From Alphaproteobacteria bacterium (lineage in GTDB: Bacteria; Pseudomonadota; Alphaproteobacteria; Caulobacterales; Caulobacteraceae): a stretch of DNA of 11,538 nucleotides. Numbering within the stretch: the stretch's first letter is position 1; every line of letters starts with the position of its first letter. The stretch covers positions 1-11,538 of the forward strand of contig JAGWSE010000186.1 of NCBI GenBank assembly GCA_028869395.1. The letters are read 5' to 3'. A program made the translations under genes and the position numbers. Below, piece after piece: positions 1-5,902 of this stretch. The notes beneath the pieces are model-generated. The model ran no database searches. It had not been told where the DNA came from and worked only from the letters and a program-made list of their open reading frames with translations.

Positions 1-594
1 GAGCGCCAGCGGCGTGAAACCGGCCAGGGCGAGGAGGCCGATCACGTCCGCGCCGGGCGGCAGGCGCGCGAACCGGACGGCCAGCGCCGCCCCGACGGAG
101 ACCCGGATGGCCTTGCGGTAGAACGGGTCACAGCAGGCGGCGTCGATCAGCACCGCATCTGCGCCGAAGGCCGCGGCGTTGCGGAAGAGGCCGCCCATGT
201 TGTCGTGGTTGGCGATGCCGAAGAGGCCGACCACGAGGGCGCGGGCCGGCAGGTCCGCCAGCAGCGCCTCGGCCGCAGGCTCCGCTCGTTCGCCGACGGC
301 AAGCACGCCGCGGTGGATGGGAAACCCGACGACGGCGTCCATCACGGCCTGCGCGGCGACATATACGGGCGCCTCGGGCGAGAGGCCCGGGATGCGGGGC
401 GCGAGTCCCGCCAGGCGGCTCTCCGCCACCAGCACCGACCGCACCGGATGCCGGCCCGTGGCGACCAGCTTCTCGAGCACCACCGCCCCTTCGGCGATGA
501 AGCGCCCCTGGCGCCCCACCAGGTCGCGCTCGCGCACCTGGAGGTAGTCGGCGAGCCGCGGATCGCCGGCATCTTCGATGCGGATCAGGTTCAC
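1..594 (-). CDS. SpoU/TrmH-family RNA methyltransferase (C-terminus beyond left edge)
   Basis: This is predicted to be an S-adenosylmethionine-dependent 2'-O-ribose methyltransferase acting on tRNA or rRNA. The 198 visible residues begin with a small substrate-binding-like region (about residues 10-100, with RFIAEGAVVLEKLV at 31-44). The SPOUT catalytic domain follows. Its first signature, ANHDNMGGLFRNAAAFG (residues 128-144), matches the SpoU N-x-G-x-x-x-R-x-A pattern with the catalytic-type Arg138, and is followed by ADAVLID. The later SpoU motifs that form the knotted AdoMet site lie beyond the edge, since the family is usually around 260 residues. The only plausible start in frame is GTG at 592-594, because an in-frame stop occurs at 634-636. 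No strong Shine-Dalgarno is visible. The gene is divergent from the P450 gene with 70 bases between them. The family is clear; the target nucleotide is unknown. Confidence 0.88.
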   Translation of the reverse strand, partial: MNLIRIEDAGDPRLADYLQVRERDLVGRQGRFIAEGAVVLEKLVATGRHPVRSVLVAESRLAGLAPRIPGLSPEAPVYVAAQAVMDAVVGFPIHRGVLAVGERAEPAAEALLADLPARALVVGLFGIANHDNMGGLFRNAAAFGADAVLIDAACCDPFYRKAIRVSVGAALAVRFARLPPGADVIGLLALAGFTPLAL

Positions 595-610
595 GAGGGG
601 CTCGACAAAG

Positions 611-657
611 TTGACGCTTGCGTCATTTTGAAGTCACGCGAGGGCAAAGGGCGGAGG
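611..657 (+). promoter_or_regulatory. Putative CYP153 promoter -35 with overlapping palindromic operator, and strong RBS
   Basis: The divergent gap between the methyltransferase and P450 genes holds a perfect palindrome, TGACGC-TT-GCGTCA, at 612-625. It overlaps TTGACGC (611-617), which fits the -35 consensus TTGACGS described for alphaproteobacterial housekeeping promoters. A matching -10 is not convincing. The best candidate lies near 628-635 (TTGAAGTC). Downstream, GGAGG at 653-657 is a strong ribosome binding site seven bases before the P450 ATG. A dimeric repressor binding here would block the promoter, but that is inference. Confidence 0.35.
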
Positions 658-664
658 AAATCCT

Positions 665-1930
665 ATGGCGGACGGCAATGTCGCGGTGCAGGCGAAGGCG
701 CGGGAAGAGGCCTACGCCGTTCCGCTGGACCAGCTCAACCCCGCCCAGCCGGCCCTTTTCCAGGCCGACGCCCAAGGACCGTACTTCGAGCGCCTGCGGA
801 CGGAAGACCCGGTCCACTACACGGCCGAGAGCGAGTTCGGTCCGTACTGGTCGGTCACGAAGTACAACGACATCATGGCCGTGGACACCAATCACCAGGT
901 GTTCTCATCCGAGTTCACCCTGGGCGGCATCACCATCGGCGGCGGCAGCCAGAACTTCGACCCGCTGCCGATGTTCATCGCCATGGATCCTCCCAAGCAC
1001 GACATCCAGCGCAAGACCGTGAGCCCGGCGGTCTCGCCCGCCAATCTGCAAGTCCTGGGCCCGCTGATCCGCGAGCGCGCCGCCAAGATCCTCGACGGCC
1101 TTCCGATCGGCGAGGCCTTCGACTGGGTCGACCTGGTCTCCAAGGAGCTGACGGCGATGACGCTGGCCACGCTCTTCGATGTGCCCCAGGCGGACCGCCG
1201 CAAGCTCACCTACTGGTCCGATGTGGTGACCGCCGCGCCGGGCCAGGGCCTGGTGGAGAGCTTCGAGCACAAGATGCAGATCTTCCAGGAATATCAGGCC
1301 TATTTCGCCGAGATCTGGAACCGGCGTGTGAACGCCCCGCCGGCCGGCGACCTGATCTCCATGCTGGCGCATGGGGAGGCCACGAGGAACATGGAGCCGC
1401 GCGAGTTCTTCGGGAACATCGTGCTCCTGACGGTCGGCGGCAACGACACCACGCGCAATACGATCTCGGGCTCGGTCTATGCGCTCAATCAGAATCCCGA
1501 CCAGTACCGCAAGCTGCGCGAGAACCCCGGACTGATCCCGTCGATGGTCTCCGAGACCATTCGCTGGCAGACGCCGCTCGCCCACATGCGGCGCACCGCC
1601 AAGGAAGACGTCGAGTTCCGGGGCAAGCGGATCCGCAAGGGCGACAAGGTGGTCATGTGGTACGTCTCCGGCAACCGCGACGACGAGGTGATCGACAACC
1701 CGAACGCCTACGTGATCGACCGCGAGCGGCCGCGTACGCACATATCGTTCGGGTTCGGAATCCACCGCTGCGTCGGTAACCGGCTGGCCGAGCTGCAGCT
1801 GACCATCATCTGGGAGGAGATCCTGAAGCGCTTCCCCGAGATCCTCGTCACGGGCGAACCCAAGCGGGTCTATTCGACCTTCGTGAGGGGCTACGAGACC
1901 CTGCCGGTGGTGATCCCGACCCGGAACTGA
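665..1930 (+). CDS. CYP153: Cytochrome P450, CYP153 family (alkane/fatty-acid terminal hydroxylase type)
   Basis: This is a soluble bacterial class I P450 of 421 residues, the usual length for CYP153. Visible landmarks are the I-helix oxygen-activation motif GGNDTT (258-263), the K-helix ExxR as ETIR (297-300), and the heme-binding loop FGFGIHRCVG (362-371) with Cys369 as thiolate ligand. The stretch GGNDTTRNTISGS followed by ETIRWQTPLAHMRRTA, and GIHRCVGNRLAELQL, are characteristic of CYP153. Members hydroxylate the terminal carbon of medium-chain alkanes, fatty acids or related molecules, using electrons from a ferredoxin and ferredoxin reductase. Neither partner gene is within this window. 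The ATG is supported by GGAGG seven bases upstream. There is no signal peptide or membrane anchor, so the protein should be cytoplasmic. The family call is strong; the true substrate is not established. Confidence 0.93.
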   Translation: MADGNVAVQAKAREEAYAVPLDQLNPAQPALFQADAQGPYFERLRTEDPVHYTAESEFGPYWSVTKYNDIMAVDTNHQVFSSEFTLGGITIGGGSQNFDPLPMFIAMDPPKHDIQRKTVSPAVSPANLQVLGPLIRERAAKILDGLPIGEAFDWVDLVSKELTAMTLATLFDVPQADRRKLTYWSDVVTAAPGQGLVESFEHKMQIFQEYQAYFAEIWNRRVNAPPAGDLISMLAHGEATRNMEPREFFGNIVLLTVGGNDTTRNTISGSVYALNQNPDQYRKLRENPGLIPSMVSETIRWQTPLAHMRRTAKEDVEFRGKRIRKGDKVVMWYVSGNRDDEVIDNPNAYVIDRERPRTHISFGFGIHRCVGNRLAELQLTIIWEEILKRFPEILVTGEPKRVYSTFVRGYETLPVVIPTRN

Positions 1931-1965
1931 GGCCCAAACCTGGTCGTGAGCCGCCCAGTCGCGGA

Positions 1966-2163
1966 CTAGTCGCGCACCTCGACCTTGGCGGGCCGCGGCC
2001 ACGCGCGGACGGTCACCGCCAGGGTCATGGAGGCCAGAACCGCGATCAGCGAGCCGAACAGCTGCCGGCCTTCCAGGCCATCCGCCGCCATGACGACGGC
2101 CAGGCCGAGTGAAAACACGGCCAGGAAGAGGGAACCGAGCTTCTCGAGCTTCTCGCGGATCAC
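1966..2163 (-). CDS. Small two-helix membrane protein, unknown function
   Basis: Reading from GTG at 2161-2163 gives 65 residues starting MIREKLEKLGSLFLAVF. A short charged helix is followed by two hydrophobic segments, about residues 10-28 and 35-52, separated by a short DGLEGRQ turn. The protein ends in a basic/acidic tail, RAWPRPAKVEVRD. The pattern suggests an inner-membrane hairpin protein. I do not recognise the family. The frame stays open upstream, with an ATG at 2248-2250, but the extra residues are Pro/Arg/Trp-rich and look non-coding, so the GTG start is preferred. A possible -10 (GCCTATAT) lies about 45 bases upstream. The gene is convergent with the P450 gene, 35 bases apart, and divergent from the VOC gene. 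The hydrophobicity pattern supports a real gene, but no homology could be checked. Confidence 0.6.
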   Translation of the reverse strand: MIREKLEKLGSLFLAVFSLGLAVVMAADGLEGRQLFGSLIAVLASMTLAVTVRAWPRPAKVEVRD

Positions 2164-2207
2164 TTGCAGCGTCTCACTCTGTTGCGGCCATGCGCGCCGT
2201 CTCGGCG

Positions 2208-2215
2208 ATATAGGC
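2208..2215 (-). promoter_or_regulatory. Candidate -10 element (GCCTATAT) for the small membrane protein
   Basis: Read on the minus strand this is GCCTATAT followed by C, similar to the alphaproteobacterial -10 pattern GCTANAWC. It lies 44 bases upstream of the proposed GTG at 2163. A weak -35-like TTGGCC lies about 11 bases further upstream, in the spacing range reported for Caulobacter. The same octamer recurs upstream of two other genes in this window. Confidence 0.3.
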
Positions 2216-2235
2216 GCGGGGCCCGGCCAACAAGC

Positions 2236-2257
2236 GCGACCAATTGGCATGGGTCGC
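2236..2257 (+). repeat. Inverted repeat with central CCAATTGG in divergent promoter region
   Basis: GCGACC (2236-2241) and GGTCGC (2252-2257) are inverted copies. A second, internal palindrome, CCAATTGG, occupies 2240-2247. The element lies in the 192-base gap between the small membrane protein gene (leftward) and the VOC gene (rightward), where an operator could control both. It is AT-rich against a GC-rich background. A TTGACGG box, a possible -35 for the VOC gene, follows at 2271-2277. No regulator gene adjoins it, so the role is inferred. Confidence 0.25.
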
Positions 2258-2355
2258 CCCGTCACGGCGCTTGACGGACGCAGGGGCAGCCGGGTCGGAT
2301 GCGCGCCGTCCGCGTCAGGGGCGCGGCGATGAAGGATTCTGGAGGCGCGCCGTAA

Positions 2356-2730
2356 ATGTTCTCGCACGTGATGATCGGAACCAACGACCTCGATAGGGCC
2401 AAGGGCTTCTACGACGCCGTGCTCGGTACGCTGGGGATCGGACCGGGCTTCGTCGACCGCCACCGCGTCTTCTACATGACCCCGACGGGCGTATTCGCCG
2501 TCTCGCTGCCGATCGACGGCCAGCCGGCCACCCATGCCAACGGCGGCACGATCGGCTTCGCCTGCGCTTCGCCGGAGCAGGCCGACGCCTGGCACGCGGC
2601 CGGCGTGGCGAACGGCGGGACCTCGATCGAGGATCCGCCCGGTCCGCGCGAGGGCCCCACCGGGAAGCTCTATCTGGCCTATCTGCGCGATCCGGACGGC
2701 AACAAGATCTGCGGGTTGCATCGGATGTAG
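2356..2730 (+). CDS. VOC (vicinal oxygen chelate / glyoxalase-fold) family protein
   Basis: This 124-residue protein has the paired beta-alpha-beta-beta-beta modules of the glyoxalase/bleomycin-resistance superfamily. The first module opens with MFSHVMIGTNDLDRAKGFYDAVLGTLG (1-27), the typical start with His4 and the FYDAVLG helix. The second starts near GGTIGFACASPEQADAW (63-79) and ends with YLRDPDGNKICGL (109-121). His4 is a normal metal ligand. The second-module positions usually held by His and by the Glu after DPDGNKI appear to be Thr/Gly and Cys119, so the metal site may be incomplete or altered. The length is normal for a single-domain member. GGAGG at 2341-2345 supports the ATG, ten bases downstream. 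The substrate cannot be deduced. Other members are glyoxalases, dioxygenases, isomerases or binding proteins. Confidence 0.88.
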   Translation: MFSHVMIGTNDLDRAKGFYDAVLGTLGIGPGFVDRHRVFYMTPTGVFAVSLPIDGQPATHANGGTIGFACASPEQADAWHAAGVANGGTSIEDPPGPREGPTGKLYLAYLRDPDGNKICGLHRM

Positions 2731-2773
2731 TCAGGGCTTCGAGCCCTGAGATCGCGACGAGGTCGTGTCTCAG
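2731..2773. terminator. Two overlapping hairpins between convergent genes (candidate bidirectional terminator)
   Basis: Hairpin 1 is TCAGGGCT (2731-2738), loop TCG, AGCCCTGA (2742-2749): a perfect eight-pair stem directly after the VOC stop codon. Hairpin 2 is CTGAGA (2746-2751) with TCTCAG (2768-2773), enclosing CGAC-GAG-GTCG (2755-2765), and it overlaps the stop codon of the GT39 gene on the other strand. The two share bases 2746-2749, so they cannot both form fully. No T-run follows either stem, so intrinsic termination would be atypical. The position between two converging genes supports a 3'-end role. Confidence 0.45.
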
Positions 2774-4269
2774 AAGTGGGGGACGACCTCGTTTCGCATG
2801 TGACAGCCGTCCGACCAGAGGTCGCGCCTGGGCTGGGCGACCCGGAACATGGCGTACCGGATGAGCGGGCCCTGCCGGTATCCCCGCTCGAGCTCGCCCA
2901 CGGGCTGCACCACGCCGAAACAGCGCGACAGATCCGCCGGATCCACCCGGCGATCGAGGTCGATCAACAGGCCCGGACCCGCGAGGCCCGGCGGCGGCGC
3001 GGCGAAGCCACGGTAGCGCAGCCGCTCGTTGACCTGCAGGATCGGCGCGGCCGACTTGCGCTCGTCTTCGAGTTGGGCGGCCAGGCCATAGCTCAGCGTC
3101 CCGACCCAGCCGGCGCCGCTCGATACGCGCGCCTGTTCGACCTCGGTGGCGAATCTCGGCCAGCCGCTGAGCGCCACGGCTGGATCCGAAACGCCGAGCG
3201 CGCCGACGCCTGGCATGGCCAGGTGGATGAACACGAAGCCCGCGAGCGCGGCTGCAAGCCCCGGCGCCAGACGCCGCGAGACCCTCCCCCAGCGTCCACC
3301 CGCGCCGCCAGCCTCCGCGGCGGCGCAAATGGCCAGCGCGCCGTAGACGGGGGCCGGCCAGTGGCCTTGCACCCGGTCATGCAGGCTGTGGAGGACGAGA
3401 TAGGCCAGGAAGGGCGCGGCGGTCACCAGCGGCAGCCGCAGGCCATCGTCGGCCTCCCCCCGGCGCAGCGCCGCGGCCTGTCGCACGCCCGCCCGTCCGA
3501 GCCAGATTGCGATCACCGGATTGACCAGGAAGAACTGAGTGAGCAGCAACTCGGGCAGATAGTCGAGACGCAGGCCGCTGGCCTCCACGCGCCCGTACTG
3601 CTTGGCGAAGGTGATCCAGCCGTGCTGGGCGTTCCAGACGACGTTGGGCAAGCAGATCGTGGCCGCGATCGCCGTGGCCAGCCACGGGCCCGGCCGCAGC
3701 AGCCGACCCCTGCCCTCGCGGCTCGTCAGCACCCAGGCCAGAAGGCCTGGCGCGAGGAACAGGTCGGAGTATTTGGAGATGGCGCCGAGCCCGGCGGCGA
3801 GGCCAGCCGCCGCCCACCACCGCGTTGAATCGGCCCGCCCGGGGGCAAGGCACCAGAGCGTCAGGATCCAGAACAGGCTCGCCGGCGCATCCGGCGTGGC
3901 GAGGAAGCCGCCGAGCGCGACGGTCAGGGTCGCATTGTACCAGACCGCAGCCCGCACAGCGTCCGCGCGCCGACGGCCGAGCCGCAGCGCAAGGTCCCCA
4001 ACGAACCATGTGCTCGCCCCGCTCGCGAGCGACGGCAGGAGGCGGGCGCCGAGCGCCGTGTCGCCACAGATCCGCTCCCCGAGCCAGATCCACCAGGCGA
4101 TCATCGGCGGATGGTCGTAATAGCCGAACTGCAGGTGCTGGGCCCACAGGCGGTAATAGGCCTCATCCTCGGTCAGGTGGATGAGGCCCGCGGGGATCAG
4201 ACGGACGAGGGCCGCCGCAAGGGCGAGGAAGACCAGGACGCGCCGGGCCTCCGCGGCTTCGTCCCTCAC
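2770..4269 (-). CDS. GT39-family (ArnT/PMT-like) polytopic glycosyltransferase
   Basis: This is a 499-residue integral membrane transferase expected to move a sugar from a polyprenyl-phosphate carrier to an acceptor on the periplasmic side. The family hallmark is near the N-terminus: HLTEDEAYYRLWAQ (31-44), with the acidic pair in the first periplasmic loop, followed by QFGYYDHPPMIAWW (47-60). TPDAP (125-129) and the segment around Lys166 are also typical of ArnT-like enzymes. About ten or more hydrophobic helices span residues 10-400, and a soluble, presumably periplasmic, C-terminal part follows. The start is GTG at 4267-4269, sharing four bases (GTGA) with the end of the upstream GT2-GtrA gene. 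This implies translational coupling. The frame remains open further upstream but would run into the neighbour. The GT2 partner probably makes its donor. Sugar and acceptor (lipid A, protein or glycan) are unknown. Confidence 0.88.
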   Translation of the reverse strand: MRDEAAEARRVLVFLALAAALVRLIPAGLIHLTEDEAYYRLWAQHLQFGYYDHPPMIAWWIWLGERICGDTALGARLLPSLASGASTWFVGDLALRLGRRRADAVRAAVWYNATLTVALGGFLATPDAPASLFWILTLWCLAPGRADSTRWWAAAGLAAGLGAISKYSDLFLAPGLLAWVLTSREGRGRLLRPGPWLATAIAATICLPNVVWNAQHGWITFAKQYGRVEASGLRLDYLPELLLTQFFLVNPVIAIWLGRAGVRQAAALRRGEADDGLRLPLVTAAPFLAYLVLHSLHDRVQGHWPAPVYGALAICAAAEAGGAGGRWGRVSRRLAPGLAAALAGFVFIHLAMPGVGALGVSDPAVALSGWPRFATEVEQARVSSGAGWVGTLSYGLAAQLEDERKSAAPILQVNERLRYRGFAAPPPGLAGPGLLIDLDRRVDPADLSRCFGVVQPVGELERGYRQGPLIRYAMFRVAQPRRDLWSDGCHMRNEVVPHF

Positions 4270-5432
4270 CACACCGCCAGCGACGTGGTCACGTAGTTCC
4301 AGGCCGCGCCCACCGCTGCGCCCGAAATGCCCGAAAGCCACCAGACGTGCAGGTGTTGCTGCGCCACCGAGCCCACCGCGACATTGGCGAGGAGGCCCAC
4401 GCTGCACAGCCCGCAGAACTGCAGGTATCCGGTCAGCAGCGCCAGCCCGCGCTTGCGCCGATCGCGATAGGTGACGGCGTTGTTCACGAGGTAGTTCGAG
4501 GTCATGGCGGTCACCGCCGCGAGCGCCTGCGCGGGCGCGAATCCCATGGCCAGGCCGGCCTTGAGGACGCCGAGGTGGATCGCAACGCCCGTCGCGCCCA
4601 CAAGCGAGAACATGATCGCCCGCGGCGAAAGCACCTGACGCGTGAGCTTGGAAGCCAGCAGGCTCAGGTACTGCGCCACGACCCCGTGGTCGAGCTTGCT
4701 GCGGCCATGGGCGCGCGGCGCGAACTCATAGGGCAGCTCAATACAGCGGACGGGGGTCTCCTGGGCCGACAGGAGATCGAACAGGACCTTGAACCCCGAG
4801 GGGGACAGCTTCGGCGCCACCTCGTCGATCAGCTCGCGCTTGACCATGAAAAGCCCGCTCACCGGGTCGGTCAGCTCCATCGAGAGCGCCTTGCGCCCCA
4901 GCCAGTTTGCGAGCCGGCTGCCCCAGCGCCGACGACCTGTCAGCCCGGCCACCACGGCAGATCCGGCGCCGAGGTACCGGCTGCCGATCACCACCTCGCA
5001 GGAGCCCCGGCGCAGCAGCGCCAGCATCTCGGGCAGAAGTCGCTCGTCGTGCTGCAGGTCGGCGTCGATCACCGCCACAAACGGCGCCGATGTCGCCAGC
5101 GCCCCTTCCACCACGGCCCCCGCAAGGCCTCGCCGGCCCACTCTGCGCAAGCAGCTGATCTTCGGATCCAGGCGCGCCATTTCCTTGGCGATCCGCCAGG
5201 TGCCATCGGGGGAATCGTCGTCCACGAAGACGAGCTGCCAGCTGACCCCGGAAAGCGCCGCTTCGAGCCGGCCGACCAGGGGCGCGATGTTCAGGGCCTC
5301 GTCATAGGTGGGAACGACGACCGCGAGCTCCCACCACGCCTCGTCGGGAGCATCGGCCCGAGCCGTCTCGATACCCGCGCCGACGTCGCGCAGGCTGAGG
5401 TCCTGTCGTGAATACATTGCACTCGCTGGCAT
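4266..5432 (-). CDS. GT2 polyprenyl-phosphate glycosyltransferase fused to GtrA-like domain
   Basis: The 388-residue protein joins two modules. Residues about 35-265 form a GT-A fold GT2 domain of the dolichol-phosphate mannose synthase type: AVVVPTYDEALNI (37-49), VFVDDDSPDGT (68-78), the metal-binding DADLQHDE (123-130), GSRY (150-153), DPVSGLF (189-195) and RAHGRSKL (240-247). Residues about 270-388 form a GtrA domain with four membrane helices and the signature TSNYLVNNAVTYRDRR (311-326). The enzyme should load a sugar from a nucleotide donor on undecaprenyl phosphate. GtrA domains are associated with moving such lipids across the membrane. I chose ATG at 5430-5432; ATG at 5415-5417 is also possible. 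The frame stays open to 5708, but that part overlaps the divergent lipoprotein gene and looks non-coding. The gene overlaps the downstream GT39 gene by four bases, so the two form one operon. Confidence 0.9.
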   Translation of the reverse strand: MPASAMYSRQDLSLRDVGAGIETARADAPDEAWWELAVVVPTYDEALNIAPLVGRLEAALSGVSWQLVFVDDDSPDGTWRIAKEMARLDPKISCLRRVGRRGLAGAVVEGALATSAPFVAVIDADLQHDERLLPEMLALLRRGSCEVVIGSRYLGAGSAVVAGLTGRRRWGSRLANWLGRKALSMELTDPVSGLFMVKRELIDEVAPKLSPSGFKVLFDLLSAQETPVRCIELPYEFAPRAHGRSKLDHGVVAQYLSLLASKLTRQVLSPRAIMFSLVGATGVAIHLGVLKAGLAMGFAPAQALAAVTAMTSNYLVNNAVTYRDRRKRGLALLTGYLQFCGLCSVGLLANVAVGSVAQQHLHVWWLSGISGAAVGAAWNYVTTSLAVW

Positions 5433-5434
5433 GC

Positions 5435-5464
5435 TGACGCCGCCCCCGACAGCTTGACGCCGCC
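5435..5464. repeat. Direct repeat TGACGCCGCC, two copies 20 bases apart
   Basis: Identical ten-base copies lie at 5435-5444 and 5455-5464. They sit immediately upstream of the GT2-GtrA start codon, in the 157-base divergent gap shared with the lipoprotein gene. The second copy belongs to TTGACGC, a -35-like string for rightward transcription. The 20-base period is about two helical turns, as expected for two protein subunits on one DNA face, but chance in GC-rich DNA is possible. Confidence 0.25.
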
Positions 5465-5554
5465 ACGATCCCATTGCCTCAGGAGCGCCGGCCTCGCAAT
5501 GCAAAGCTGAGGGCCGCGGCGATCCGCGCCGTCTGAGAAGGGGGAGGCGCAACC

Positions 5555-5573
5555 CGGCGGCGGGCCGCCGCCG
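5555..5573 (+). promoter_or_regulatory. Stable GC hairpin abutting the lipoprotein Shine-Dalgarno
   Basis: CGGCGGCG (5555-5562), loop GGC, CGCCGCCG (5566-5573) is a perfect eight-pair all-GC stem. It ends two bases before the Shine-Dalgarno AGGAG (5576-5580) of the lipoprotein gene. In the transcript it could limit ribosome access or protect the 5' end. There is no direct evidence of regulation. Confidence 0.3.
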
Positions 5574-5589
5574 CCAGGAGCGTAACAAG

Positions 5590-5886
5590 GTGAAAATGGC
5601 GCGAAGGCCTGCGGCGCGCGTCGGACTGGTCGGCTTGGCGGCCATGCTCGTCAGCGGATGCGCGGGGCTGAAGCCGTCGGCGCAAGGCTCCGACCTGCCC
5701 GCCATCACGCGAGGATCGCGGGTGATCGTCTACATGCGCTGGCCGGGCGATGATCCGTACCCGACCGCCGAGAGAGCCTGCCGGGCGCTCGGCGCACGAC
5801 CCGAGCCGCGGACGATCAGCCCGAGCAACGCCAGCTTCAACTGCGTGAAGGACCGGGCCGCGGCCGCCGCGTCGGCGGCCCCCTAG
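5590..5886 (+). CDS. Small predicted lipoprotein, unknown function
   Basis: The 98-residue product starts with a basic n-region (MKMARRPAAR), a hydrophobic core (VGLVGLAAML) and a lipobox, LVSGC (20-24). Cys24 would be lipidated by the Lgt/LspA pathway, leaving a mature protein of about 75 residues anchored to a membrane, probably in the periplasm. The mature part includes GSRVIVYMRWPGDDPYPTAE and two further cysteines, in RACRAL and FNCVKD, that could form a disulfide. It ends in an Ala-rich tail. GTG at 5590 is preferred over ATG at 5596 because AGGAG at 5576-5580 lies nine bases before it. The gene is divergent from the glycosyltransferase operon and convergent with the oxygenase gene, 16 bases apart. 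I do not recognise a named family. Export is well supported; the role is not. Confidence 0.75.
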   Translation: MKMARRPAARVGLVGLAAMLVSGCAGLKPSAQGSDLPAITRGSRVIVYMRWPGDDPYPTAERACRALGARPEPRTISPSNASFNCVKDRAAAAASAAP

Positions 5887-5902
5887 ATCGCGCCGCTCGT
5901 AG

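Noticed and set aside
205..1779. Long plus-strand open frame overlapping the methyltransferase and P450 genes
   Set aside because: Arg/Pro/Gly-rich translation with no domain; it is a frame shadow of two well-recognised genes.
1951..1975. AGTCGCG direct repeat and GACTAGTC palindrome near the P450/small-gene convergent gap
   Set aside because: Very short, partly inside the small gene, and expected by chance in GC-rich DNA.
905..2002. 365-residue minus-strand open frame antisense to the P450
   Set aside because: Low-complexity composition typical of antisense frames in GC-rich DNA; the P450 has all its motifs on the other strand.
2164..2721. Upstream extension of the 65-residue membrane protein frame
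   Set aside because: It runs antisense through the VOC gene and contains no recognisable protein.
2776..3828. 350-residue plus-strand frame opposite the GT39 gene
   Set aside because: Antisense shadow; the minus strand carries DEAYY and GYYDHPP motifs and membrane helices.
4347..5411. 354-residue plus-strand frame opposite the GT2-GtrA gene
   Set aside because: Antisense shadow, rich in His/Arg/Gln with no domain.
5433..5708. N-terminal extension of the GT2-GtrA frame to 5708
   Set aside because: It overlaps the divergent lipoprotein gene, which has its own signal peptide and ribosome site, and adds no conserved sequence.
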